A stretch of 64,000 bases of DNA, taken from Parietaria judaica. Its lineage: Eukaryota > Streptophyta > Magnoliopsida > Rosales > Urticaceae. The DNA is taken from assembly GCA_954871525.1 (NCBI GenBank), contig OX940872.1:27437746-27501745 (forward strand), given 5' to 3'. This document shows, piece by piece, positions 19,831 through 31,825 of the stretch (its first letter is position 1; every line of letters starts with the position of its first letter). The notes under the pieces are model-generated. The model was not told the origin of the DNA and made no database searches. It saw only the letters and a program-made list of their open reading frames with translations. The position numbers and the translations under genes are program-made.

Positions 19831-19836
19831 ATAGAA

Positions 19837-20618
19837 TAGGGGTGCAAGCGGACCGGGTACCCGGATTTTTTTGCCATACCCGCTACCCGGATCCGGAATC
19901 CGGGTTATTTGAAATTGAAACCCGGATCCGGATATTTTTACATAAAAACCCGGAAATCCGGATCCGGGTTAAAACCCGGTTTTAAAATAAAAAAACCGGT
20001 TTTTAAACCCGGATCCGGATTTTTAATAGTTTTCGGTTTTAAAATCCGGTTCCGGTTTATAATACGGATTTGAACCTAAATTTTATATTTTAAAAAAAAA
20101 AAAAACTTGAAGTAATTATAGCCAAAATTAAAAAATCAAACTATATCATAATCATATCATATATACTTACAAAAACTAATAAGTAATTAACATGATAAAT
20201 ACATGTAATGTTTTATATTGTTAGTATTGTGAGAGAAAAAAATTATATCAATTTGGATTAGAAGAAACAAATGGTTAATCTACAACATTAGTTTGGAGTT
20301 GGATGAGAAAAAAATAAATGAATATTTCTCTTGATAGAAATTCAATATGTATTTTTTTTTATGTATTTTTTTTGGTATGGAAATTCTAAATATTTTTATG
20401 TATATATTTAATAACCGGGTTTTAGTAAGCTACTATGCGGGTTCCGGGTTTTTTATTCTCTAAATCCGGTTCCCGGAACCGGTTTAATCCGGATGCGGTT
20501 TTTTTAATAAACCGGTTCCGGTTTAACCCGGATTAATACGGTTCCGGTTTATTTTAAATACGGTTCCGGTCCGGATGCGGTTTAAAACCCGTATTTCCGG
20601 GTTTTATTTGCACCCCTA
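19837..20618. mobile_element. CCGG-rich non-autonomous hAT-like element
   Basis: The inverted ends are TAGGGGTGCAA and TTGCACCCCTA. It is flanked by a perfect 8-bp duplication GTATAGAA (19829-19836 and 20619-20626). Both outer thirds are built from words such as ACCCGGATCCGG, GGTTCCGGTTT and AAACCGG, while the core is AT-rich. There is no coding sequence. A truncated inverted relative lies at 33675-33870, and weaker pieces occur near 740-910, 37660-38060, 46490-46850 and 52070-52135. Confidence 0.85.
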
Positions 20619-20626
20619 GTATAGAA

Positions 20627-22550
20627 GATACTAAAAATCATATTGTTAGTTTGAAATTAAAAAAAGTAATAATAAATCGAGAAGTTTTGGTGCCAAACAG
20701 ACGTTCCTTGAAGATTCATTATTAGCTTATATAATTTGACTTATCGATGCCATATGTTTGTAGATAAAGTCTAAGGTAAGCTATATATATGATAAATAAT
20801 AGCGTATTTTATTTATTTATTAATAATCAGGTAGTATCGCTTATGGAGATGTCTAATATTCATATTTGAACACTTAATTATTCGTAACTATAACCAATAT
20901 AATAAGCCATGTTGATGATCTGTTTATTTTATAATTAAAAGAATCTTATAGACCTACTCTTATGGTCTTCTCCAATCACATTCAATTCATATTTGCAATA
21001 TATTTATTTTCTCGAAGAAATCCAGTTAGCAATATGTTAATGGTGCATCTATTTTTATTTTCTATCTCCTTTATAACAACTAGTTCATTAGAAAGTTGTT
21101 AGCTCGTCTAGATATATATATATATATATATAAATAATATGATTATATGATTAATACGTTGTTCAATTTAATATTTAAATCGTCTTGAATAGTCCTATTA
21201 GTTTAGATGTCTTATTAGTTGTAAGTATTCTAAGATAATCTCACTAGTCACTAATTCTACATATAGAATATTCTGTTTTACTCTATATATACGTAAATAC
21301 ATACTCGTTAACCGTATCCTCACTTCTACTCTCTCCATTGTTATAAAATTAATAATTTTTTTTAATATTATTCATTTAATAAATATGAAAAACAATATTT
21401 TCTTTTTCTATTCTCTATTTAAAATATATAAAATATTATAATATAGGTAAAAAACAATGGTTATGTTTAATAGGGGTTAGAATCCCCCTAAAAATAATTC
21501 TATACTAATTTTAGTTTTTATTTTTATATTAAAATAGCAAGCTAAACTTCCTTTGTTTCCACGAAAAAAATTGAATTAACTTTGGCATAAATCTAATTCT
21601 GAGTTTCACCAACGGATCCATGGTCAGCTAGCTAGAGTACCCATACAAACGTATGTATGTAGGAAAAGAAAATACTTATTGTTATTGAGTTTATCGTTAC
21701 AGTATATTTATTTTGTTGCTGAGACTCAACTAACTAAATTGGCATACAGTGACACTTCCTCATTTGCATCACTGTTTGATATTATATCATGCCTTGGGAT
21801 TTTGCACATTCTTCGACCCACAATCAACGGGTTGCGACCTCTATGTCAGTCACCTGATCATGTAAATGAAAACACTACCACGCATCGTACATCACCGGGA
21901 AAATTCTCTCTCGCGTATTAAATTCATAAATATAAAATTTGTGCAACCGCGCGATATTTAAATAAACCTATTTATGTGAGTCGTCTATCTCCTAGTGCTA
22001 GATACCTTGTTGACTAAAAGTGGAACAAAATGGATATGTGAGAGTTAAGGAGATATTCAATCAAAAAATAAATAAATAAGCCACTGACAATGATTATTAG
22101 CATATATTATGTTGAAGTACCAATAAGCAAAAAAAAAAAAAACTATAATTATTTAAAACGATGGAGATGAGTCGAATCATTGATATGTACGTCATATAAT
22201 AAAATTATATATGTATATATATATATATAATTTAATTTAATTCTCAAACATAACATAATTAAATTATATATGCGTGTATATAATTCTCACATGTGATATT
22301 ATTAGACAAAAACCTATAAATTATTATTTGTGAACATTAAATTACTCTAGGACGATCTCCGTAGACCTAACAAAACATATTTGTTAATAAACCGTTGCAT
22401 AGCTCCTGTAAAAACCAACTGAAATAAATGAGTCATACATGTTCATAAACTATTACATAGCTTTTACAATACCGAGTTTATAAACTACGAAAGTTTTAAT
22501 AAATCTTTAGTTTTAAAATGCAGTTTAATGCAGGAACTATTCAATCTTTG
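20627..22550. other. Intergenic, AT-rich, no gene seen
   Basis: There are short open frames only, none with recognisable content. TA microsatellite runs occur at 21111-21132 and 22207-22230. Confidence 0.4.
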
Positions 22551-22554
22551 TCGT

Positions 22555-22671
22555 TGCATATATCTTTCAATACAGTGTAGCTCTTGCAATACCGTTTTGC
22601 AGGTCCTCAAAAAAGCCTCATATTAATTATTCGCCTAAGGCCCCGAAAAGGGTTGGCCTAGCCCTGGCAAT
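22555..22671. repeat. Transposon end, inverted relative at 23776
   Basis: The complement of this stretch begins CAGGGCTAGGCCAACCCTTT and runs through TCGGGGCCTT, GGCGAAT and TAATATGAG. The same order appears at 23776-23905. The two are in opposite orientation, 1.1 kb apart. Such CAGGGCCGGCC ends are common in plant hAT-type elements. Confidence 0.55.
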
Positions 22672-23775
22672 AACCTAGCCAAATTACAACCAGAAACTTC
22701 GGCGAAGGCTAGCCAAAATACTAGGTAGGCCAGAAGATGGGGGAGCAACAACCAATATCGAAACAGTGTATGTACCTAACATCAATAATACTATCAACCA
22801 GACTATAATTTCTAATGGCATACCGAAAGCGAACACTAAATTCAATGGCGTTGACAAAATGTCAAAAAAGAGATTCAGACAGATATTGGAGTAGTAAAAC
22901 ACAAGCAGGTCGCCACTAACGGATCGACCAACAAAATGACCAAAGGATGTTCCCTTGTTGCACATCTCGAACGAGAAAAGAAGATGATCATTTATGCAAC
23001 AGTCGGCAGAAGAGACAAGAGAGGCGCGAAAATATGCCGTCGGTTGTTGGAATGAGGTCGGAGGATGAATCGTCGAAAACGTAGGGAAGCCGAAGCTGAA
23101 GGTGTGAGAGCAAATAAGAAATAATATTATAAAAGATTATTGTGTCAACTGCCCGAGAGGATAAATTCAAGATTTCGTAAAATACAGTGTAAACTCAAAG
23201 GGCAAAATCGTCATTCTAAATTTTTTACATTTAAAAATAGTGCGAAAAGAAAATAATGTATTTCAAAATATATGTAAAAAAAATTGCATGTAATAACGAG
23301 GGTACCGAGACGACATCTCTGATGCGGTTTTTTAGCCAATTCTTTCAAGTCGCTCTTCCTCAGCCTCATCTCTTTCGCGCGACTTCTCTCTCACCACCTC
23401 CCACCTGTCGCCGCCGCAACGCCGGGGTTCCTTCCCGTCGCAAAAAAAGTTTGCGCCGTTCCCGAACGGCCCGGTGGGAGCGTCCCCTGAGAGAGTCATT
23501 CTGAAGTTCGCGCTTAGCCACCCAACTCCGGTGTAAGAGAGGTAAATTTCGTCCGAAGGAAACACTTCGCAAAAAAACTTGATTATACGAATGGTTCGCA
23601 TTGGATATAGTTTTTCGTGGGTTGATTTTAGGCTTCCTTTCTTGTTGGACAAGTAAATGTTTGCGAGTGTTCTCTTATTTGGATTCTTAGTTCGTCTCTG
23701 AAGCTTCATTACTGTTGAATTGCAATACTAGAGAGTGATTGAGCTGACTTTTGTTTGTTTGTCATGGAGTTCGAA
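22672..23775. other. Unassigned segment between inverted transposon ends
   Basis: Positions 23330-23530 are GC-richer and read like a first exon or leader, but I recognise no protein in any frame. Two minus-strand frames (22684-22965, 22988-23170) are hydrophobic and unrecognised. The segment may be captured genomic DNA. Confidence 0.25.
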
Positions 23776-23905
23776 CAGGGCCGGCCCAACTCTTTTCGGG
23801 GCCTTTGGCGAATCATTAATATGAGACTTTTTTTGAGAGTCTGCAATACAATATTGCAGGAGCTATTGGATTACAGTATTGCAGGAGCTATACGATATAA
23901 CAAAA
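23776..23905. repeat. Transposon end, inverted relative of 22555-22671
   Basis: It begins CAGGGCCGGCCCAACTCTTT and shares CGGGGCCTTTGGCGAAT with its partner. A phrase GCAGGAGCTAT is repeated at about 23857 and 23880. The other end may be the GGGCCGGGCCTG at about 24547, but the flanks there do not match. Confidence 0.55.
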
Positions 23906-24632
23906 CTTATACAACACATTAATAGACTACTCTTTGCATTTCATATACTTTTTTCTTTGCTTATCTTGACTATTTTCTTCACCTCTCACACACTCTCTTT
24001 CTCGCCGAACTTCGATCGACGATGTACGTTGAGGTTAACTTAATTCGATCGTGGACCGGACCAAGTTCACTCTCCTTCCTCGATGTTAGATGACTTTGGG
24101 CTTCTTTTTTCCCTTTTTTATTAATTATTATCTTTCTATCTGATTCGTCATATTGATTCATTTGTTTTTGTTACATAAAATTAATTGTTTGTTTTTATTT
24201 GATTATTCTCTTTCTTATATTTTATCTGAATTCTCATTTGGATATATTATATTAGCTAACTAGCTAAATTAGAAAGAAATTAAGTTACTGCATTTAGAAG
24301 AAAATTATAGTCAGAAACAATAATAATAAATAAAAAAGCGAGAGAGATTACTTGGTTTAGCTACAATATCTATTGAAAAAAAATATGATCGATAAACTTG
24401 ATATACGTATTTGATTGCTTACAAGGCGGTCTGTTTAGATCTATGATGTAATATTTTGAGGTTCTTTACTATAAAAAATGTGTTGTAAATAAAAAAAGAT
24501 GATAATAATGGGTTGGCCTTGGGCCAACCCAGTGCTTGGGCCGGGCCTGGCTTATCGTATCTTAACACTCCATTGAAACAGATTAACTGACAGACATCTG
24601 CAAGCTCCAATTAGGGTTTGACCAGCGAGGAG

Positions 24633-24750
24633 ATGGGAAAGAAGGCGTGGCGGGCCAATATCAGCACCGAAGACATCGACGACGCTCTCTCCGGCGGCTC
24701 TCTCTCTGCCGTCCCGACCGAAGAAGTCTTGTTCGTCGACAAGTCCAAAG
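24633..24750 (+). pseudogene. NOP53-like first-exon fragment
   Basis: The ATG at 24633 reads MGKKAWRANISTEDIDDALS, then GGSLSAVPTEEVLFVDKSK. This is the N-terminus of plant NOP53 (ribosome-biogenesis factor, GLTSCR2 family), in which KKAWRANIS, the ED-I motif and DALSGGSL are diagnostic. About nine residues between EDI and DALSGG are missing compared with the family. A telo-box-like TTAGGGTTT sits 20 bp upstream and an AAG/GTCTGAG donor follows at 24751. No further NOP53 exon is present; instead the PPR gene starts 235 bp downstream. It is read as a promoter plus first-exon duplicate, possibly supplying transcription to the PPR gene. Confidence 0.6.
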
Positions 24751-24984
24751 GTCTGAGATTTTGCTCTCTTGTTTGGGGTATTTGGATTGGAACTGTTCCA
24801 GTTTAAGTTTCTGCCAACTTTTTTAAGTTTTGGGGGACTACTTTCCCCTTTATGATGAATGTACGGCCGTCCCTGGTCGTGTTTTCATCACGTTGTGAAA
24901 CCGAGCTAAGTTGATGATCTCGATTGATTGTTTTTATTTCTTTAGCTACAGGTTGCAGTTTCAGGAAAAGAGTATGAGGTAATT

Positions 24985-27900
24985 ATGTCTTATGCGATGA
25001 CATTGACTTTGGCCTCTGCTTCTTCTGTACCGGTTTTTCATTCAGACACACTTTCCTCGGATTGTTCCGCCAAAGTTCACAAAGCCTCTGTTTTTGTCTG
25101 CTCGTCTTTGAGAAACTCTTCAGTTATTGCTAATGCGACTACTAGTTACAGTTATAGAACTAGGACTGATTCTAATTACGAGAGACCAAAAGATTCCGAT
25201 AACGATGATAGCAGAACGACCGACCGGTTTACCTACAGCAGAGCCTCGCCGTCAGTGAGATGGCCGAACCTTAAACTATTGGAACAAGGTTATGAACATA
25301 AACCTTTATCTGATCAGAGTCATGTCGATGTCGTCTGTGATTCTGAGGGCGATGAAGAGATCGAGGTCAAGAGTGATTTAGAGTCTTTGGAACGCAATGA
25401 AGAAACCGAACGAGGTTTAGGTATGCCCAGCAGGACACGGGTCAAGAAGATGAACAAGTTGGCTCTTAAGAGGGCGAACAATTGGAGGGAGAGAGTGAAG
25501 TACTTGACAGACCGGATTTTGGGTCTCAGACAGACCGGATTTTGGGTCTCAGATCCAATGAATTTGTTGCTGATGTGTTGGACGATCGTAGGGTTCAGAT
25601 GACTCCTACTGATTTTTGCTTCGTGGTGAAGTGGGTGGGGAATTCGAGCTGGCAAAGGGCTTTGGAGGTTTACGAGTGGTTGAATTTACGAAACTGGTAC
25701 TCTCCAAATGCTCGGATGCTCGCAACGATTCTAGCGGTCTTGGGAAAGGCTAACCAAGACGATTTGGCACTGGAGATGTTTGCGAGGTCAGAGCTCGGCG
25801 AGGGCAATAATGTCCAGGTTTACAATGCTGTGATGGGTGTTCACGCTAGGAAAGGGCGGTTCAACAAGGCTCGTGAGCTCCTCGCTCTGATCCGTGAGAG
25901 AGGATGTGAGCCTGATCTCGTGAGTTTCAATACCTTGATAAATTCACGCTTGAAGTCGGGACCGATGTCGGAAAACTTGTCCTCTGAGCTCTTGGATGAA
26001 GTGAGGAGGTCAGGCCTTAGACCGGATATCATTACTTACAACACTCTGCTTAGTGGGTGTTCACGGGAATCCAACTTGGAGGAGGCTATGAAGGTTTACA
26101 ATGATATGGTTGATAGTGGTTGTCAAGCTGATCTGTGGACATACAACGCCATGATTTCGGTGTATGGGAGATGTGGACTGCCGAGGAAAGCCGATAAGCT
26201 CTTTAGAGAATTAGATTCAAAGGGTTTTCTCCCGGATGCAGTGACGTATAACTCTTTGTTGTACGCTTTTGCTAGAGAGGGAAATGTGGAGAGAGTCAAG
26301 GAGATATGTGAAGAAATGGTGCAGAACGGGTTTTGCAAAGATGAAATGACATACAACACTTTGATTCACATGTACGGGAAGCAAGGACAACATGATTTGG
26401 CATTTCGAATTTACAAGGAGATGGGAATTGCAGGAAGAAATCCCGATGCAGTCACATACACTGTTTTGATTGACTCGTTGGGGAAGGCAAATAAGACGAC
26501 TGAGGCAGCAAATGTGATGTCGGGAATGTTGGATTCGGGGATTAAGCCCACATTGCGAACTTATAGTGCTCTAATTTGTGGGTATGCCAAGGCGGGTAAG
26601 CATGTGGAGGCTCAAGAGACGTTTGATACCATGATCAAGTCTGGGACTAGACCTGATCAACTAGCGTACTCGGTCATGTTGGATATTTACTTGAGATCTA
26701 ATGATGTAAAGAAGGCAATGACATTCTACCGGGGAATGGTCCGTGACGGCTTCACGGCAGATCACGCCCTTTATGAGGCTTTGGTCCGAGCTCTCGGGAA
26801 GGAGGACAAATTAGATGCGATCGAGAAGGTTATAAGAGATATGGAGTTGCTCTGCGGTATGAACCCGCAAACTATTTCTTCGATTCTTGTCAAGGGAGAG
26901 TGCTATGACCATGCTAATAAAATGTTGAGGCTTGCGATTAGCAGAGGCTATAAATTAGACCGAGAAAATCTGTTATCGATCCTTAGCTCGTATAGTCAAT
27001 CAGGAAGACATTCCGAGGCTCGCGAGTTGCTTGAATACTTAAGAGAGAACGCACCGGATTCGAATCAGCTTATAACCGAAGCTTTGGTTGTCATTTTGTG
27101 CAAGGCACGTCAATTCGATGATGCGTTGGAAGAGTATGGTAATACTAGGGGATTCCATTCTTTTAGCAGGAGTTCTACTATGTACGAAACACTAATTCAA
27201 GGCTGTGTAGAGAACGAGTTCTTTGTCGGTGCTTCCCAGGTTTTTTCCGACATGAGATTCTTTGGTGTGGAACCTTCGCAGTCTCTTTACGAGACTATAG
27301 CTCTAGTGTATTGCCGATTGGGTTTACCTGAGACTGCTCATTATCTTATTGATCAGGTTGAAACAACAGGCTCTCGTGATAACCGTGTCTTCGTCTACGT
27401 TAATGTTATTGAAGCATACGGGAAAGTAAAGCAATGGCAGAAAGCAGAGAGTTTGGTCGGACATCTTAGAAAAAGGCATGTTAAAGTCGATAGGAAGTTA
27501 TGGAACGCTCTCATACGCGCTTATGCTGAAAGCGGTTGCTACGAGCGAGCCAGAGCGATTTTCAATACGATGATGAGAGATGGTCCTTCTCCAACCGTGG
27601 ATTCCGTCAATGGTTTATTACAATCTTTGATCAATGATGGAAGATTAGAGGAACTTTACATTGTCATACAGGAGCTGCAAGATATGGGTTTCAAAATAAG
27701 CAAGACGTCGATTCTCTTGATGCTTGAAGCGTTTGCTCGAGTTGGCGACGTTTTCGAAGTAAGGAAGATATACGATGGGATGAAGGCTGCTGGTTATTTA
27801 CCGAATATGAATCTGTACCGGATTATGATCAGGCTGTTTTGCAAGGTGAAGCGAGTTAGGGACGTCGAAGCCATGATCTACGAAATGGAAGAGGCGGGAT

Positions 27901-29244
27901 TCAAGCCTGATATTGCGATATGGAATTCTGTGATAAAAATGTACTCATCGGTCGAAGATTTCAGAAAGACCGTTGAAGTGTACCAAAAGATCCAAAACTG
28001 GGATCTCAGCCCCGATGAGGATACTTATAATATTCTTATAATAATGTACTGCAAAGATAGTAGACCAGAAGAAGGTATGTCACTGATGAGAGAAATGAAA
28101 AGCAAAGGCTTGGAGCCCAAGTTAGACACCTACAAAAGCCTGATCTCGGCGTTTAGTAAGCAGCAAATGTTCGATCAAGCCGAGGAGCTTTTTGAGGAGT
28201 TGAGATCAAAAGGACGTAAAATGGACCGCTCGTTTTATCACACCATGATTAAAGTCTTCCGGAACTCAAAGAACCCGTCGAAAGCCGAAATGCTTGTTCT
28301 CATGATGAAGGAGGACGGTATGGAACCCAATTTTTCCACTATGCATTTGCTTATGGTTTCGTATGGAAACTCGGGGAAGCCACGAGAAGCTGAAAAAGTG
28401 CTCGACAATTTAAAGGACACCGGCTTAAATCTCGGTACATTACCGCACAGCTCAGTTATTGATGCGTATCTCAAGAGTGGAGACTATGACAAAGGAATCG
28501 AAAAGCTTAAGGCAATGGAAAGCGAGGGTTTAGAAGCAGACCATAGAATATGGACATGCTTTATAAGAGCTGCTAGTTTGGCTAAACATGCGAATGAAGC
28601 GATCACTCTTTTGAATGCTTTACGCGACACCGGTTTCGATCTTCCAATAAGGTATAACAAATGTTTAATAGTCACATAAAACACAATTTTCTTGGGGCTC
28701 CATTTTTACCTTTTCTTTCATTTTGTAGGATTTTGAGGAACAGATGTGCATCCGAAGCACTGATTTTGGAGGTGGATAAATTTATTGAAAAGATTGGACC
28801 TTTAGAAGACGATGCGGCCTTTAACTTTGTCAATGCTTTGGAGGATCTTTTGTGGGCATTCGAACTCCGTGCAACCGCTTCATGGGTTTTTCAACTCGCG
28901 ATAAAGAAAGGCATCTTTCGACATGATCTGTTCAGGTAGTTGTTTTTACTTTTGATTCAACACTATTTTCACTATCCACTGCTTTTTCACAAGAGGACTT
29001 GCAGAGGTATTGGACTAGGGTTAGGAGCAGAAAAACCAAATATGAAAGTAATAGGCCAACAAGAATTTATGACAATCGTAAATTCCCGAACACATTTTTT
29101 GATAAACAACTATCACAGAAACACATTTCCCTCAAGATCGAGACGAACACTCTCCACGAGAGTTTGATTTGGGTTGAAACCCTGATCCCATCCTAATCAA
29201 AATAAAAAATAAAAAAAACCAAAAATACCCCAAATAAACCCAAA

Positions 29245-29296
<52 letters not shown>

Positions 29297-30655
29297 ACAT
29301 AAGTGCCTAAGCTAAATTACAACTTTGCCCTTCCGTCTCCTATAAGTTACAATAGGTCCAACAACCAGCATTCTTAGATGAGTTCACACTTTGGTACTTT
29401 GTCTTCTCTCTTCTGTTGGCCGAGTGCATATTAGTTGATGATGTCATCGTATTTTAATTACGTGGCACGAGAAATTGTTCGTCTTTTTTTTCTTTCTTTT
29501 TTATAATAAAGTTCTGCTATTTTGTTGAAATTCAGGGTTGCTGACAAGGATTGGGGGGCCGATTTTAGAAAACTGTCAGCTGGTTCCGCTCTTGTTGCTC
29601 TTACATTATGGCTTGATCATATGCAGGCAAGTTTGTTCGCGTTGATGAGAACTTTCAACGATTTCTTAAGCTATTTATTCACGGAAATTATAACTAGTTA
29701 TTTACCGCTGGCTGACTGACGGGTCATGAGTAGTTTATTTTTATTTTTATTGCGTTTTAATGAGAAAATTGTCTTACAACCCAATGTTCTCCTATTGTTA
29801 GTTACTTAGTTAGCTTAGCTTCTCTCTAAAATAGAGGGATTAGGCTTTGGGAAGAGTGTTGTTTGAGAGAGAAACGATGGCTCCCATGACGAGATCAAAA
29901 TCCCGGGCTGTATCGGTTAATTATCAATGAGAGGAATAACCCAAGATATTAGAAATTTATATAATTCCATTTATCTTTCTGATCAGAGATTTTTAACATT
30001 GGCTCTTTTGGCTCTTATATTGCGGGTTTAATTCCTTTAAACAGTCTGTTATGGAGAACCACTAGATCATTGCTGTGCTTAATCTGATACTCTTCACGGG
30101 CTCATACCGATCTTTTCACATGTTATACAGGACGCATCGTTGCAGGGGTCTCCCGAGTCCCCGAAATCAGTGGTCTTGATAACGGGGATGTCGGTTTACA
30201 ACTCTATATCTCTCAACAGTACAGTGAAGGCGTGCCTCTGGGAGATGGGCTCTCCCTTTCTGCCTAGCAAAACCCGAACGGGGCTCCTCATAGCCAAGAC
30301 TCACTCCCTCCGGATGTGGCTAAAGGACTCGCCCTTCTGCTTGGACCTCGAGCTGAAAGATGCGCAGTCTCTTCCCGAAACAAACTCAATGCAGCTCGTG
30401 GACGGCTGCTTCATGAGACGCGGGCTCGTTCCCGCGTATGGGGAGATCAATGAGAAGCTCGGATTCATCAGGCCGAAGAAATTTTCCCGGCTTGCTATGC
30501 TATCGGACGAGAAAAGGGCTAGAGTCATTGAAGCCGATATTGAGGGCCGGAAACAGAAATTGGAGAAGCTAAAGAAAAAAGGTGGGGTTGAAAAAATAAT
30601 GAAGAGCAAAAAGCCTAAAACCCGGAAATTCTTTAGACCAACGCCTAATTTGTGA
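24985..30655 (+). CDS. EMB1270-type PPR protein, reading frame broken by 23-bp duplication
   Basis: P-class pentatricopeptide repeat protein of the Arabidopsis EMB1270 (At3g18110) type, organellar and required for RNA processing and embryo development. Exons are 24985-28651, 28729-28935, 29536-29626 and 30131-30655. The N-terminus looks like a transit peptide. There follow roughly 25 PPR motifs (TYNTLI, DAVTYNSLL and the like) and a C-terminal region with FELRATASWVFQL, ADKDWGADFR, SVVLITG and RMWLKDSPF. The frame breaks at 25508-25553, where a 23-bp unit is repeated in tandem. With one copy removed the four exons total 4,467 nt, exactly in frame for 1,488 residues; as given, translation stops after 205 residues. 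Intron 3 uses a GC donor (CAG/GCAAGT at 29627). Confidence 0.85.
25508..25553 (+). repeat. 23-bp perfect tandem duplication in PPR exon 1
   Basis: The unit starting CAGACCGGATTTTGGGTCTC and ending AGA occurs twice back to back with no mismatch. Since 23 is not a multiple of three, it shifts the frame between KYLTDRILGLR and SNEFVADVLDD, which are continuous in the family. Confidence 0.95.
29245..29294. repeat. AT microsatellite in PPR intron 2
   Basis: This is an uninterrupted (AT)n run within the intron between PPR exons 2 and 3. Confidence 0.9.
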
Positions 30656-31091
30656 TGTATGTCTGTAAAAAATATGTAAAATCAGTGGAAGAGTTTATGA
30701 ATTTCTCCACTTTATTATTAAATTAGCATAAATAATTGTGTATATGCTTGCAAATTATTCAAGTACATTGCACAATTTAGCTCAAATATGCAATTGTAAA
30801 GTCAAAGTCTGATTTCATCTCGTAAAATTTCAAAATCATTTTATTTTTTTTAAGTAAAATGGCAAAAAAAAATTAAAAAAAAAAACTAAAAAAAACTAAA
30901 AAATTAAAGACTTGTGGATATTTAAAGTTTTTATTATGTAATTAATGATACGTAGCTAGTAGTAAATCCACTAAAGACTTTTTGAGAGGTTTTGGTTTCA
31001 ATCTTGTGAGACGCAAAAATTACGAATATATGTAATTTTAGCATATAATGCCTGCGGCCAATAATACATATTGTTCTTACCGTGAAAATAT
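30656..31091. other. Intergenic, AT-rich, downstream of PPR gene
   Basis: This holds the PPR 3' region and A-rich sequence at 30838-30905. No gene is seen. Confidence 0.35.
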
Positions 31092-31265
31092 ATTTTGTAA
31101 TATGAGAGTATGTAATCTTAATTTAATAGTGCTACTCTAATTAAAAGATTAAAAAAAATAATGACATAAATCAAGATTATTTTGTAATATGAGAGTATGT
31201 AATCTTAATTTAATAGTGCTACTCTAATTAAAAGATTAAAAAAAATAATGACATAAATCAAGATT
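31092..31265. repeat. 87-bp tandem duplication
   Basis: The unit beginning ATTTTGTAATATGAGAGTAT at 31092 recurs at 31179 with no difference I can see over 87 bp. It has no coding content. Confidence 0.9.
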
Positions 31266-31580
31266 GTATATCGTATACGTATATTAAAATATGTAATAAA
31301 AACGTATTAAAACGCTTTTTATTTGCATTAGCAACAATGTAATTCCAAGTTCCAAAAAGTTTATATATGCAATCTCGTATACAAAGTCAAAAAAATTAAT
31401 AAAACTAAAATAATCATAGAGACATCATATCACATTTTAACATAATTAATTTAGATGAATCATAATCCTCTTTTATATCTTGTTCCAAAGCACCTCAAAT
31501 TTTCCGTTTAAGCTTTGATCATTGACTAAGGACGATGTTTGATAAACTTGAGTTCGATCATGAGTAATTTAAAATCAATC

Positions 31581-31624
<44 letters not shown>
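31581..31624. repeat. TA microsatellite
   Basis: This is a run of TA dinucleotides in AT-rich intergenic DNA. Confidence 0.9.
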
Positions 31625-31627
<3 letters not shown>

Positions 31628-31825
31628 GACATATTAATGAGAGTGATATTATTAGTGATTATAAGCAAAATGACAAAAACAGAAAGACGGTTTTATCGAA
31701 CAGATTTACGACAATTGATAATCGACGACAAATTAATACAGCTGATCATTAATTGATCATCGTGACTATAGATATAATTATTTTGTTGGACATATAATAT
31801 ATAGTTTCGTGTAATTCCATATTAA

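Noticed and set aside
22684..23170. Hydrophobic minus-strand frames as membrane proteins
   Set aside because: They are short, of unrecognised composition, and lie between transposon ends. There is no splice or family support.
23332..23709. 125-residue minus-strand frame with charged C-terminus
   Set aside because: No family is recognised, and it overlaps plus-strand exon-like sequence in several frames. It is left as unassigned.
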